A stretch of DNA of 33,135 nt from positions 7,485 to 40,619 of the forward strand of contig MHXU01000008.1 of the NCBI GenBank assembly GCA_001824555.1, written 5' to 3'. Below the pieces are notes generated by a model, which was not told where the DNA came from, made no database searches, and saw nothing but the letters and a program-made list of their open reading frames with translations. The translations under genes were made by a program, and so were the position numbers. Source of the stretch: Planctomycetes bacterium GWC2_45_44. GTDB lineage: Bacteria; Planctomycetota; Phycisphaerae; Sedimentisphaerales; UBA12454. This document shows, piece by piece, positions 1 through 7,437 of the stretch (its first letter is position 1; every line of letters starts with the position of its first letter).

Positions 1-264
1 GATTTTCTATGGTACACAAGTCAGGGGATTAAAATCAATTATCGGTTTCTTGCATCTGCTCTTAAACAGCAAGGGCTATGGAAGGGACTGGATATCGATG
101 TCAATCTGGACTGGTGCATGGCCGAACTTGAAAAAGCCATCAAGTCGCTTGACTGAAAAACTACAACAGAAGATGTCCGAAGATTTGTGAGAGTTGCCGA
201 GCTGCCTTCGCTGAATCTGTGGAGCAAAGAGTTATTCCTTGCTCAGCTTGAAAAACTGAGGTGA
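1..264 (+). pseudogene. AbiEii/AbiGii-type nucleotidyltransferase, C-terminal part, in-frame TGA
   Basis: The frame is open from the left edge and starts DFLWYTSQGIKINYRFLASA. It meets TGA at 154-156 and stays open in the same frame to TGA at 262-264, with the tail EDVRRFVRVAELPSLNLWSK followed by LFLAQLEKLR. Both halves read like the C-terminus of AbiEii-type nucleotidyltransferases, the toxin half of type IV toxin-antitoxin or abortive-infection pairs: a YDFLWY-like segment, then a DVR-F segment, then a terminal W-S-K-E. Family recognition is by eye and the catalytic N-terminus lies outside the window. The conserved-looking tail beyond TGA suggests a nonsense mutation or sequencing error in a recently active gene. 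A shortened but functional protein ending at 156 cannot be excluded. Confidence 0.6.
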
Positions 265-590
265 AAATTGTTTACATCGCACCACAGTTCAAACTTCATC
301 AGGTTGAAAGAACAGCCAACTATTACACTGTGTGATCGTTTTAGCGGAATGTTGCAAAATCACTAAATTATTTCACGCCAACCCCATTTGGGGCGTGGGT
401 GTTAACCAGAGAGAGCGAATAATCAGAGAGTCCGAGAGTTTGGCGGGTGAGTGATTTCGGGTTAACAGGTCGAGAGTATCGGGGGTGTTAGAGCTTTGCA
501 GAAATTTAGCAACTTTGCGTGTAAGTTATTCCATAACAAGCGATTATAACGATAGTTAGGCGAGTTTCAGAAAGCCGCAATTCTGCGCAT
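265..590. other. Intergenic region, no gene seen
   Basis: No convincing coding frame on either strand. An imperfect hairpin (CACGCC at 374-379 against GGCGTG at 392-397) lies downstream of the nucleotidyltransferase remnant and might end its transcript, but no T-run follows. The stretch 400-490 is rich in GAGAG words and has two GTTAAC words (in ggtgttaacc and gggttaacag). Nothing further can be supported. Confidence 0.4.
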
Positions 591-623
591 AAAAAAAGCC
601 GCCAATCTTTCAAAAGGCAGCTT
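591..623 (-). terminator. Rho-independent terminator of the tRNA-Asn locus
   Basis: On the minus strand AAGCTGCC (623-616) pairs with GGCGGCTT (603-596), with one G-U pair and a 12-nt loop. It is followed by seven T residues (597-591). It begins 3 nt after the tRNA 3' end, as expected for a natural tRNA transcription unit. Confidence 0.75.
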
Positions 624-625
624 AG

Positions 626-672
626 CTCCCCGAGTAGGATTTGAACCTACGACCTAGCGGTTAACAGCCGCT
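626..672 (-). tRNA. tRNA-Asn (GTT) 3' half only; probable attachment-site copy
   Basis: On the minus strand the sequence gives an anticodon arm AGCGG-CTGTTAA-CCGCT (672-656, anticodon GTT), variable loop AGGTC, T arm GTAGG-TTCAAAT-CCTAC (650-634), the 3' acceptor strand TCGGGGA (633-627) and a G discriminator (626), all fitting tRNA-Asn. Upstream there is no matching 5' acceptor strand (TCCCCGA) and no D arm; the sequence there is unrelated. This is the form left at the far end of an element that recombined into the 3' half of a tRNA gene: the fragment keeps the host-side 3' end and terminator, and the element lies on its 5' side, here the higher coordinates. CCA is not encoded. Confidence 0.8.
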
Positions 673-736
673 AAAGCCCAAAAATCGCTCAAAACCGTAA
701 ACCCTTTGGCTACATTGGGCTATGAATTGAAGATAA

Positions 737-791
737 TTGCAAGTGGTTTTGCAAGTATTGCACCCCATTGCACCGGATTGCATTTATTGCG
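737..791. repeat. Helically phased TTGCA array, candidate integrase arm-type sites
   Basis: TTGCA begins at 737, 749, 758, 768 and 778, with a TTGCG variant at 787, so the intervals are 12, 9, 10, 10 and 9 bp. All copies point the same way and lie on nearly the same face of the helix. The array sits about 65 bp inside the truncated tRNA-Asn. Short direct repeats near a tRNA attachment core are typical arm-binding sites of tyrosine recombinases; that role is inferred. The rest of 673-891 holds no recognisable gene. Confidence 0.5.
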
Positions 792-891
792 AGTAACTAC
801 GCGCGCAGGATAGAGTATTCTACTTCTGGACAAGCAAGTCCAGATAATGTCGTAATTGTACAATGTGTAAGTGATATTTTCATACTTAAAT

Positions 892-915
892 ACCCAAAAA
901 CACTACTGTCCGGTT
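892..915. repeat. Left target duplication and left inverted repeat of the insertion sequence
   Basis: ACCCAAAAA at 892-900 is the target duplication. CACTACTGTCCGGTT at 901-915 is the left terminal inverted repeat. The transposase stop codon overlaps the inner end of this repeat (914-916). Confidence 0.9.
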
Positions 916-2228
916 ATAAGTCGAATAAAGACAATTGTTTATAGTTTTGAAAATTTTTGTTTTTCATAGGAATCTCCGTAAGTATTTGCTGTAGTGAGAC
1001 TTGCTCGAAAATGGAAACGCTGATAATTTGCAGGATTTCGGCCAAACTGTGCTGAAGTTTCAGTTCTTTCTTGATGATGGCAATCAGGACATAGACGCTG
1101 ACCGCAATCCATATTTGCGTCTTGACGGCGTTTTCTGAGGTGCCGAAAAACGCTTTGATGTGCAGATTTTGTTTGAGCCATTTGAAGAAAAGCTCTATCT
1201 GCCATCGGCACTTGTAAAGTTTGGCAATTATGATCGCATTGAGCGTAAAGTTGTTGGTCAAAAAAACAAAGCGTTTGTTGATGTCTTTGTCGTAGTAACT
1301 GATTCGGCGCAGCGACGCTGGATAGTCTTTTGAAGTTTGTAGTCCTCGCAGCATAATGGTCTGATCGCTGCGAAGACCGGTGGATTTGTCCACCGTGAGA
1401 TAGCTGATGCGTGTATAATCGAGATTGGTCTTGGCACGTGTCACAAAGAAGGCCATGCTCTTTGTAAAAGTGTAGAGTCGTGCAAAGTCGATGTAGCCGC
1501 GATCCATAATATAGAACGCTCCCGCTTCGATAGGCAGTTCGTCTATAAAGTTCACATCGTGAACAGAACCGCCGGTAATGCGGATAAAACAGGGTATAGA
1601 GCCTTTTAAGTCCATCAGCGTATGCACCTTGACGGCGCTTTTGTGTTTGCGAAACTGTGCCCATGGGAATAACGTCAGACACAAGTCGATGGTTGTTGAG
1701 TCGAGTGCGTAGGTGGTATTTTTGAGATCGATGCCAAAGCTGTCGTCGCGATATAATGTTCGTGCCCTGGCAATGAGTAACTGTGCGAAGTCGGCATATA
1801 TCTGCCACGGACGTTTTTCGTTGGCATCGGCCAGCGTGCTCTTGGCGATGTTGCCGCGGAAACCCGCATGGTACAGTTTTGGCTTCATCGCACGCAGGCA
1901 GATTTCGATGTCGCGAAGTGATTCTTTGAACAGCAGTTGTGCGAAAGCCATGCACAGGAATTGATCGAAACACGAAAATGTCCGCAGGCGGTAGTTGCCG
2001 CGATAGCGACGGACACATTGATTGAATTGGTGTTTGGGAAAGAAGTCCATGATTTGCGAGAAAATTATTCGGTCGGTATTCATCAGCCAGCCCTTTATGT
2101 GCGAAGGTGCACCTAATAAGGCCGTTGGTTATAGCCGACTTGGAATCGAAAACAATCATTTTCTCTCGCAACCTTTTATATTTACTATAGTTATGCTAAA
2201 ATAAATTTAGCTCAACCGGACAGTAGTG
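901..2228 (-). mobile_element. Complete IS4-family insertion sequence, 1,328 bp
   Basis: The element is bounded by perfect 15-bp inverted repeats (901-915 and 2214-2228) and flanked by an identical 9-bp direct duplication ACCCAAAAA (892-900 and 2229-2237). It contains one full-length transposase gene on the minus strand. Undamaged ends, an exact target duplication and an intact reading frame point to recent insertion and probable mobility. It landed between the phased TTGCA array and the promoters of the AAA ATPase gene and disrupts no visible gene. Confidence 0.93.
914..2083 (-). CDS. IS4-family DDE transposase
   Basis: This 389-aa protein is the only gene of the insertion sequence and catalyses its cut-and-paste movement. 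The RNase H-like DDE core is visible: first Asp in ALDSTTID (about residue 128), second Asp in IMDRGY (about 194), and Glu in the IS4 signature Y-x2-R-x3-E-x6-K, here YKCRWQIELFFKWLK (about residues 290-304). The N-terminal region matches the helical part common in this transposase group. The length is normal for an intact IS4-family enzyme, and the start lies about 130 bp inside the right inverted repeat. No frameshift or internal stop is seen. Long open frames overlapping it in other registers have no family features and are treated as shadows. Confidence 0.95.
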   Translation of the reverse strand: MNTDRIIFSQIMDFFPKHQFNQCVRRYRGNYRLRTFSCFDQFLCMAFAQLLFKESLRDIEICLRAMKPKLYHAGFRGNIAKSTLADANEKRPWQIYADFAQLLIARARTLYRDDSFGIDLKNTTYALDSTTIDLCLTLFPWAQFRKHKSAVKVHTLMDLKGSIPCFIRITGGSVHDVNFIDELPIEAGAFYIMDRGYIDFARLYTFTKSMAFFVTRAKTNLDYTRISYLTVDKSTGLRSDQTIMLRGLQTSKDYPASLRRISYYDKDINKRFVFLTNNFTLNAIIIAKLYKCRWQIELFFKWLKQNLHIKAFFGTSENAVKTQIWIAVSVYVLIAIIKKELKLQHSLAEILQIISVSIFEQVSLQQILTEIPMKNKNFQNYKQLSLFDL

Positions 2229-2237
2229 ACCCAAAAA
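2214..2237. repeat. Right inverted repeat and right target duplication of the insertion sequence
   Basis: AACCGGACAGTAGTG at 2214-2228 is the exact reverse complement of 901-915. ACCCAAAAA at 2229-2237 repeats 892-900. Confidence 0.9.
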
Positions 2238-2268
2238 GGTAAATTTCATCGTAATACCCTTATGATGA

Positions 2269-2296
2269 TTGACTTTATACTATAATTTCTTAATAT
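2269..2296 (+). promoter_or_regulatory. Tandem sigma-70-type promoter 1 for the AAA ATPase gene
   Basis: TTGACT (2269-2274), 16-bp spacer, TAATAT (2291-2296). The surrounding ATTGACTTTATACT (2268-2281) recurs 33 bp downstream as part of promoter 2. Confidence 0.55.
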
Positions 2297-2301
2297 TATC
2301 A

Positions 2302-2330
2302 TTGACTTTATACTTTTTAATAGATATAAT
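2302..2330 (+). promoter_or_regulatory. Tandem sigma-70-type promoter 2 for the AAA ATPase gene
   Basis: TTGACT (2302-2307), 17-bp spacer, and a consensus TATAAT (2325-2330). The start codon at 2376 lies 46 bp downstream. It is the better match of the pair. Confidence 0.7.
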
Positions 2331-2375
2331 TCTGTTGTTATTTGATTAAATACCATCTATTTAAAGGCACCGCCT

Positions 2376-3680
2376 ATGAAGAGATCCGCTGAAAAACAAG
2401 TTATGGAATGGAAAAATTCCTCAAGACGTAAACCTTTGATTATCCGCGGGGCACGACAAGTAGGAAAAACTTGGCTGGTTGAGAATTTTTTGGCTAACCA
2501 GTTTGATGGCTTTGTCAAAATCGATTTGGAAAAGCGACGTGATATTCACACGTATTTCGAAGGAAATCTCGATCCTAAGATAATCCTGAACTATCTGGAA
2601 TTAGAAGTAGGCCGAATTATTCCTGGCAAAACGCTCTTATTTTTTGATGAGATACAAGCCTGTCCAAGAGCAATAATGGCATTACGATATTTTTACGAGC
2701 AGATGCCGGAACTTCATGTTCTGGCAGCAGGGTCTCTGCTGGAGTTTGCATTTGGGGACATATCTATTCCTGTCGGGCGGGTACAATATTTACACATGTA
2801 TCCGATGACGTTTCATGAGTATCTGCTTGCAATGAATAAAGAACAAATGGCAGAGTATATACTCAAGTCACCTGTTGATGTTGACTATGCCATTCAAAAA
2901 ATGATCCTCAATGAATTGAGAAGTTACTTCTTTGTCGGCGGGATGCCTGAATGTGTAAAAACGTATTGCAATTCTCACTCAATGGTAGAAGTCTTTGGTG
3001 TGCAATCGGAAATCCTTGATTCATATCGTCAAGACTTTTCTAAATACAAACCTCACATCGATACAACATGTCTGGATGCTGTTTTTTTGGGAGTAGCCAA
3101 AGGTATAGGTGAACAGTTGAAATACACCCATCTCAATGATGGTCATTCTGGTCAAATGAATCGCAAGGCATTTGATATGTTGGCAAAAGCCAAAGTAATT
3201 CACAAAATTCCATCATGTAACCCTTCTGGCCTACCGCTAGGCGCAACTGCCAATCAAAAGAAATTCAAAGCTACGATGCTGGATATTGGTTTGTTGCAAC
3301 GACTTTGTCAGGTACCTGTCGAGTTGGAATTAAAACAGGAAAATCTTCTTTCAATGTATCGCGGCAAACTTGCGGAACAATTTGTAGGTCAAGAGCTTTT
3401 GGCGTGGCATGGTCAGGAACTGTTTTATTGGGCACGAGAAGCCAGAAGCAGCAATGCTGAGGTGGACTATCTTACGGTTCGAGATGGTACTATTTATCCT
3501 GTAGAAGTAAAATCAGGCACTGGGGGAAGCTTGAAAAGCCTTCATTTGATGCTGGAAAAATATCCAAATTGCCCCAATGGCCTAGTACTCTACAGCGGCA
3601 CATATAAAGAACTATCTGATCAGAAATTAATTCTTATGCCTCTGTATTGTACCGCTACTATCGGTAATGGGAATGGATAA
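2376..3680 (+). CDS. AAA-family ATPase with C-terminal DUF4143 domain
   Basis: This 434-aa protein belongs to the widespread, poorly understood ATPase family that pairs an N-terminal AAA_14-type P-loop with DUF4143. Walker A is GARQVGKT (residues 25-32) and Walker B is LLFFDE (87-92). A GSLLEFAF segment (about 118-125) fits the usual sensor region. The C-terminal part has a nuclease-like signature, EVD (362-364) followed by PVEVKSG (375-381), a D-x(n)-ExK layout as in PD-(D/E)xK folds. The length is normal for the family. It is cytosolic by sequence, with no signal peptide or membrane segment. It reads alone on the plus strand behind two tandem promoters, next to the IS and the presumed element boundary. 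Family members are often found among mobile or defence-related accessory genes, but no specific role can be given here. Confidence 0.9.
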   Translation: MKRSAEKQVMEWKNSSRRKPLIIRGARQVGKTWLVENFLANQFDGFVKIDLEKRRDIHTYFEGNLDPKIILNYLELEVGRIIPGKTLLFFDEIQACPRAIMALRYFYEQMPELHVLAAGSLLEFAFGDISIPVGRVQYLHMYPMTFHEYLLAMNKEQMAEYILKSPVDVDYAIQKMILNELRSYFFVGGMPECVKTYCNSHSMVEVFGVQSEILDSYRQDFSKYKPHIDTTCLDAVFLGVAKGIGEQLKYTHLNDGHSGQMNRKAFDMLAKAKVIHKIPSCNPSGLPLGATANQKKFKATMLDIGLLQRLCQVPVELELKQENLLSMYRGKLAEQFVGQELLAWHGQELFYWAREARSSNAEVDYLTVRDGTIYPVEVKSGTGGSLKSLHLMLEKYPNCPNGLVLYSGTYKELSDQKLILMPLYCTATIGNGNG

Positions 3681-3953
3681 AATATTCTTCCAGATATTAC
3701 CTTGACCGGCAATAAATATAGCTGGTATTCACAGGATTTCAAGTTCTTTTTATTTTGGGCATTCCCGTTTCAAAGCACCACTGAGAAACAGGCGATCTCT
3801 GAGTACGCCAGCTTTGCGATGGTTCCACACACATCTTGCCAGGACACGAACACCTTTACAACAGTAACTTTGGCTTACTCATAAATGACCGGCTCTCTTT
3901 GAACACGCCAGCCTTCGCTGGTCGCACTACTTGGCCGGAATATTACGCATATT
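3681..3953. other. Convergent intergenic region with a degenerate ~100-bp repeat
   Basis: This lies between the converging ATPase and amidohydrolase genes. An approximately 33-bp segment at 3791-3823 recurs imperfectly at 3891-3922; the shared core is ACGCCAGC followed by TT, CG and TGGT. The second copy can form a small hairpin (CCAGC-CTTC-GCTGG) that might serve as a terminator, without a clear T-run. No gene is recognised. Confidence 0.35.
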
Positions 3954-5489
3954 TTATGTTTTTCTTACCAGATCAATTTTTGCACAAGACATGGTATCAG
4001 CCACATATTTCACCGTAGGCATTGCTCTGAGGGGATATTCTGAACCAAAAACAAAATGATTTCTTCCAAATTTTCTTAAGACATTTATTAAAGAACCTGC
4101 AACATCTGTAAGTCTACTTATTTCACAATATATCATTGAATCAGATCGTTTATTAGTTAACAGAGCATCAATTCCAGTTTCATGGAGTGCTTGAAAATAA
4201 TACGTGTTCAATGGAGCATTGGCAGCAAACCAATTTAACTCACTAATACTAACCTGTCGGATTGGAATCGGATACATATAAAATCTATTATCACCCAAAT
4301 CACAATTAATCCAGACAGGAAACTTATCTTTTGCACAAGATTCAAAAAAGTCTCGGCAGTTCGTATCCTGCAAACTCCAACGGTGAAAGTAAGGTGAAAC
4401 CAATACCCCCGCGAAATCCTGCTTTGCCTGGTCGAGCAATGGCCGCCAATCCCCAAGTGGATCAATAGTTGCCAGAGGTTTTATTTGAGAAGAACCAGCC
4501 ACTTCGGTAATAAATTTATTATTTTTATCTGCTAAATCATCGTTATGCAACGTTTCGGCATTCGCAACAAAGGCTGTATATTTATTGCGAATAAGTTCAC
4601 ACTCAAGCTCCTCAATACTTACCCCTGTTCCCAAGAATGTAAACTTGCCTGCAAAGCAGAAATGATCGACCACCTCACTCATAAATTGCATTGTTTTAGA
4701 ATTGTAATTAGTAATTTGCTGAGAAGCTGCTGAATTTCCATTCAGCCCAAAAACTCTGCAAGAATTTTTATAGAGCAATAATTCTCTCTGTGAATCTGTA
4801 ATATTAGAAAATATTATTTTAGCTAGTTGCGAACTCTGTTCGCGTCCATACATATCGCTGCCAAAAAGAACATGCTCGTCTCCAAGTTCGCGTACGATCG
4901 TCTCAACCATTGTCCGTTGTGGGAAAGAGCCAGAGATGTCCACATAGACATTATCAAGATTTGCAAGTTGTTTGATACCTATTTGCCAATTGCCTCCAGC
5001 ATGTGCTGCTATAATGGTAGTTTGAGGAATTTTTTTGGCAAGTGACGCGACTTCCAGTGTATTGATTTCACCTTTAAATAAATCAACCTGACGATTGAAT
5101 GAATGAATTAACACAGGTATTTTCAGTTTGCCAGCACACTCCAGAATCGGCCAGACACCTTCAATACTGCCATCAGATGATTTAATTGAAATCCAAAGCT
5201 TAATTCCTATCGCCCCCTTATTCAGGCATAACTGCAATTCTTTCGGCCAGTTTGCGTTCTGAGGATTGATATACGCCAGCCATCGAACAAGTCCCCTGGA
5301 ATACTGTGCAAATTCAAATGCAAGGTCGTTTGCCTTTCGAACCACTTCCTTGCTGGGATATTGTGGCCAATCCGTAACCCCAAGAGCAGAAGCAATAGCA
5401 ATCGAAACATTATTTGTTCTGCAAGTATGAATAAACTTCGGCCAATCACTTTTATTAAGCGGCACATGAGTATGCATGTCGATAATCAT
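3954..5489 (-). CDS. Two-domain amidohydrolase (Amidohydro_2), second barrel degenerate
   Basis: This 511-aa protein has two tandem Amidohydro_2 TIM barrels, where family members normally have one. The first (residues 1 to about 255) keeps the metal-site pattern: H6-x-H8 in MIIDMHTHV, H129 in IPVLIHS, H163 in IIAAHAGG and D212 in FGSDMYGRE. The second (about 260-511) keeps the overall order and the late FGSEYP (481-486, Glu in place of Asp) but lacks the HxH and the barrel histidines, so it is probably not catalytic. Members of this family are lactonases, decarboxylases and related hydrolases; a sugar-lactonase role fits the neighbouring dehydrogenases and the dehydratase-like enzyme. A good ribosome site (CGGAG) precedes the ATG. 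It is the last gene of the minus-strand cluster. The substrate cannot be read from the sequence. Confidence 0.85.
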   Translation of the reverse strand: MIIDMHTHVPLNKSDWPKFIHTCRTNNVSIAIASALGVTDWPQYPSKEVVRKANDLAFEFAQYSRGLVRWLAYINPQNANWPKELQLCLNKGAIGIKLWISIKSSDGSIEGVWPILECAGKLKIPVLIHSFNRQVDLFKGEINTLEVASLAKKIPQTTIIAAHAGGNWQIGIKQLANLDNVYVDISGSFPQRTMVETIVRELGDEHVLFGSDMYGREQSSQLAKIIFSNITDSQRELLLYKNSCRVFGLNGNSAASQQITNYNSKTMQFMSEVVDHFCFAGKFTFLGTGVSIEELECELIRNKYTAFVANAETLHNDDLADKNNKFITEVAGSSQIKPLATIDPLGDWRPLLDQAKQDFAGVLVSPYFHRWSLQDTNCRDFFESCAKDKFPVWINCDLGDNRFYMYPIPIRQVSISELNWFAANAPLNTYYFQALHETGIDALLTNKRSDSMIYCEISRLTDVAGSLINVLRKFGRNHFVFGSEYPLRAMPTVKYVADTMSCAKIDLVRKT

Positions 5490-5557
5490 TTATTCTCCGA
5501 ATTTTCTAAAATTTTGAATTATACAAATTAAACAGCATACATAAATTTATTTCATGC

Positions 5558-5683
5558 TCATTTGGCGGCATTTGCATCGCATGCCTCATCTGAACGAAAA
5601 CCAGAATTATAGACGCAAGTATATTTTGCCCGACCAAGTTTATTCATAACTTCAGTAAACTCTTCAGGGTGAGAGTACCAATA
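5558..5683 (-). pseudogene. Unidentified 41-codon gene remnant
   Basis: Between the enolase-superfamily gene and the two-domain amidohydrolase, a minus-strand frame preceded by a stop reads YWYSHPEEFTEVMNKL, then RAKYTCVYNSGFRSDEACDA, and ends at TGA (5558-5560). The composition looks like real protein (HPEEF, SGFRSDEACDA) but no start codon or ribosome site fits. It is most likely the C-terminal tail of a deleted gene. The family is not recognised. Confidence 0.35.
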
Positions 5684-5711
5684 TCAACAGCTCCTATTCA
5701 AATCATAATAA

Positions 5712-7007
5712 CTACTTTCCAATCCCAATTAACTCTTTATAATATTTGCTATGCAAAAATATTCCACCGCTTTGGCTGTAGAAATCCTGATTCAAGTTGA
5801 ATATCCCATCTTTGGCTTCTATCCAGTCCGCTCCGGACATTGAATGATTATTTTTCATCTGCTGCCAGTTTTTATAATTCTGATAGCCATTGGATTCCAA
5901 TACCCCTATCTTCATGCCCGGTAATGCAGGTAATCGGGCGGCAACATTTTTGTTCCAATCGACCAAAATAGGATTGACCGTCAAATCAGCGCAAAAGCAT
6001 GGAATATTTTTCTCATGGGCAAGTCTGGCTATCTTCAAACTCATACTCATTGTCTTGGCTATCGGTTTTAATGCTATCGCGGTGTAACCCTGCTGGATTC
6101 TAACTAAGGCATCTTTATCTGAATGGGTGCTTTCATCGGCGGCAACTCTAACTGGAATATCAGAAACATCCTCCTGAAATTCTTCCGGGAAAGGCTCTTC
6201 CATGAGGATTATCCTGTCGAGTGCACCTAATTTTTTAGCATAGTCAATAAATCTCATCAATCTGTCTTTGCTGTCATATCTGCCATTGGCATCAAAATAA
6301 TATGGAACTTTTCCATTGTTTATATATGGAGTCTCAATATTTTTTACTGCTTCATGAATTTCTTTTAGTCTGTTTTTGTCCCAATCAAGCATCTTGTCAA
6401 GATTGCCATCTTTGTCAGGGTCCGAGCCTATTTTTATCTTTAAAAAGAAATAGCCCTGCTTTACCACCTCGACAATTTTATCCAATGGTACGTTATAGCT
6501 CATCAAAGGTATGTTGGCCAGTTTATCATGTTTGCAGTTAAGGGCAGGTTTAATATCAGTGGGAAGCATATCATCAAAATTAGTAATGCCTTTAGCTTTG
6601 CAGTAAATAACCCAGGCGGCATTATCAACTGCGACAAGGCTGTTAAGGGCAAATGTAAGTCTCAGATGCGGATTATTCGTTATCTTTTTGCCATATTCAT
6701 AAACATCGGGCAGGATTTTTTCAAGTAAATCAAACGGTGTATCCCATTCTATCTCTTTTACTCTTTCAAGGGCATAAGATGTCGCTAAAAACATCATGCC
6801 ATTGCCCGCTGATTCGCTGTTTGATGTAAAGACTTGTGAGTCTGACCATAATGTGCTTTGCGTACCAAGGCCTGTGCCTTCATTGCCCTTGCCATCTCCA
6901 AGCAAAACTACAGACTGCCATAGTTCAGATAGATAGCCCCCTTTGAAGCCCAAGGGGGCTATTAGTGGCTCGCGTTCAAAATTGCAGTTTGTCTTTACTA
7001 TTCTCAT
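5712..7007 (-). CDS. Enolase-superfamily enzyme (mandelate racemase/muconate lactonizing type)
   Basis: The chosen start is the ATG at 7007 (431 aa). An in-frame TTG at 7049 would add 14 residues that come from the decayed Gfo/Idh gene just upstream. Motifs, numbered from the longer form: K204-x-K206 in FLKIKIG, metal ligands D253 (YFDANG), E285 (MEEPF) and D305/E306 (AADES), and a candidate general base/acid K328 (IALKP). The KxK plus late Lys arrangement resembles the MLE/dipeptide-epimerase branch more than the His-containing mandelate racemase branch. Enzymes of this superfamily abstract a proton alpha to a carboxylate, giving dehydration, racemisation or cycloisomerisation. Next to a DHDPS-family aldolase and Amidohydro_2 proteins, an acid-sugar dehydratase or epimerase is plausible. 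The length is typical. Confidence 0.85.
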   Translation of the reverse strand: MRIVKTNCNFEREPLIAPLGFKGGYLSELWQSVVLLGDGKGNEGTGLGTQSTLWSDSQVFTSNSESAGNGMMFLATSYALERVKEIEWDTPFDLLEKILPDVYEYGKKITNNPHLRLTFALNSLVAVDNAAWVIYCKAKGITNFDDMLPTDIKPALNCKHDKLANIPLMSYNVPLDKIVEVVKQGYFFLKIKIGSDPDKDGNLDKMLDWDKNRLKEIHEAVKNIETPYINNGKVPYYFDANGRYDSKDRLMRFIDYAKKLGALDRIILMEEPFPEEFQEDVSDIPVRVAADESTHSDKDALVRIQQGYTAIALKPIAKTMSMSLKIARLAHEKNIPCFCADLTVNPILVDWNKNVAARLPALPGMKIGVLESNGYQNYKNWQQMKNNHSMSGADWIEAKDGIFNLNQDFYSQSGGIFLHSKYYKELIGIGK

Positions 7008-7011
7008 GGTT

Positions 7012-7393
7012 CTAATCGTTGAAGAATTTCTTAGCTTCAGTTCAATCAAGTGGCAATGATATCAGCTTTTTAAATTTCGCAGACATCTTCGCTGCCCAGC
7101 CAAGCTATAATCCGGGAATTTACAAATCTAAGCGGTGATTTGATTTTATTTTTTACACATTCAATAAAATGTCCAACAGCGGAGCCGGTCTGATGTTCAA
7201 CAACGTTGCCGCTGTCCGGTGTTGTTGTATCCTGTGGCCAGGCCAAATCACCTGAGTTTGATTTATCCAAAGGTCTTATCCATTTGCCATTTGTTGTCTT
7301 ATTTCGCATCATCGCGTTCAGTGAGCCTTTTGAGCTGAGCTGAACCGAACCCATCCAGCCGACACCAACAAAACCTACTTTAAGTTCGTACAT
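7012..7393 (-). pseudogene. Gfo/Idh/MocA oxidoreductase, internally deleted and frameshifted
   Basis: The frame starts at ATG 7393 with a normal dinucleotide-binding head (KVGFVGVGWMGSVQL), then jumps after about 20 residues to a C-terminal segment (GNVVEHQTGSAVGHFIECV, KSPL), so roughly 200 or more residues are missing. The frame stops at TAA 7070-7072. Shifting by one base recovers the tail KKLISLPLD, a TGA (7042-7044) where the related tail at 14276-14380 has Trp, then TEAKKFFND and TAG at 7012-7014. Internal deletion, frameshift and nonsense codon together mark a dead gene. Its debris ends 4 bp before the chosen start of the enolase-superfamily gene. Confidence 0.75.
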
Positions 7394-7437
7394 AATAAAC
7401 TTTGACAAAAATATAAGCTAATTTGAAATTACTAAGG

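Noticed and set aside
626-720. A complete tRNA-Asn with an unusual 5' half or an intron
   Set aside because: No 5' strand complementary to TCGGGGA and no D arm occur upstream, and no intron-like structure brings one into place.
737-791. A CRISPR array
   Set aside because: The repeated unit is only about 5 bp with 9-12 bp periodicity, with no 25-40 bp repeats, unique spacers or cas genes.
939-2171. A 410-codon minus-strand frame overlapping the transposase
   Set aside because: It is a shifted shadow of the transposase gene, rich in Arg, Gln and His with no domain. The overlapping frame has the complete DDE and YREK motifs.
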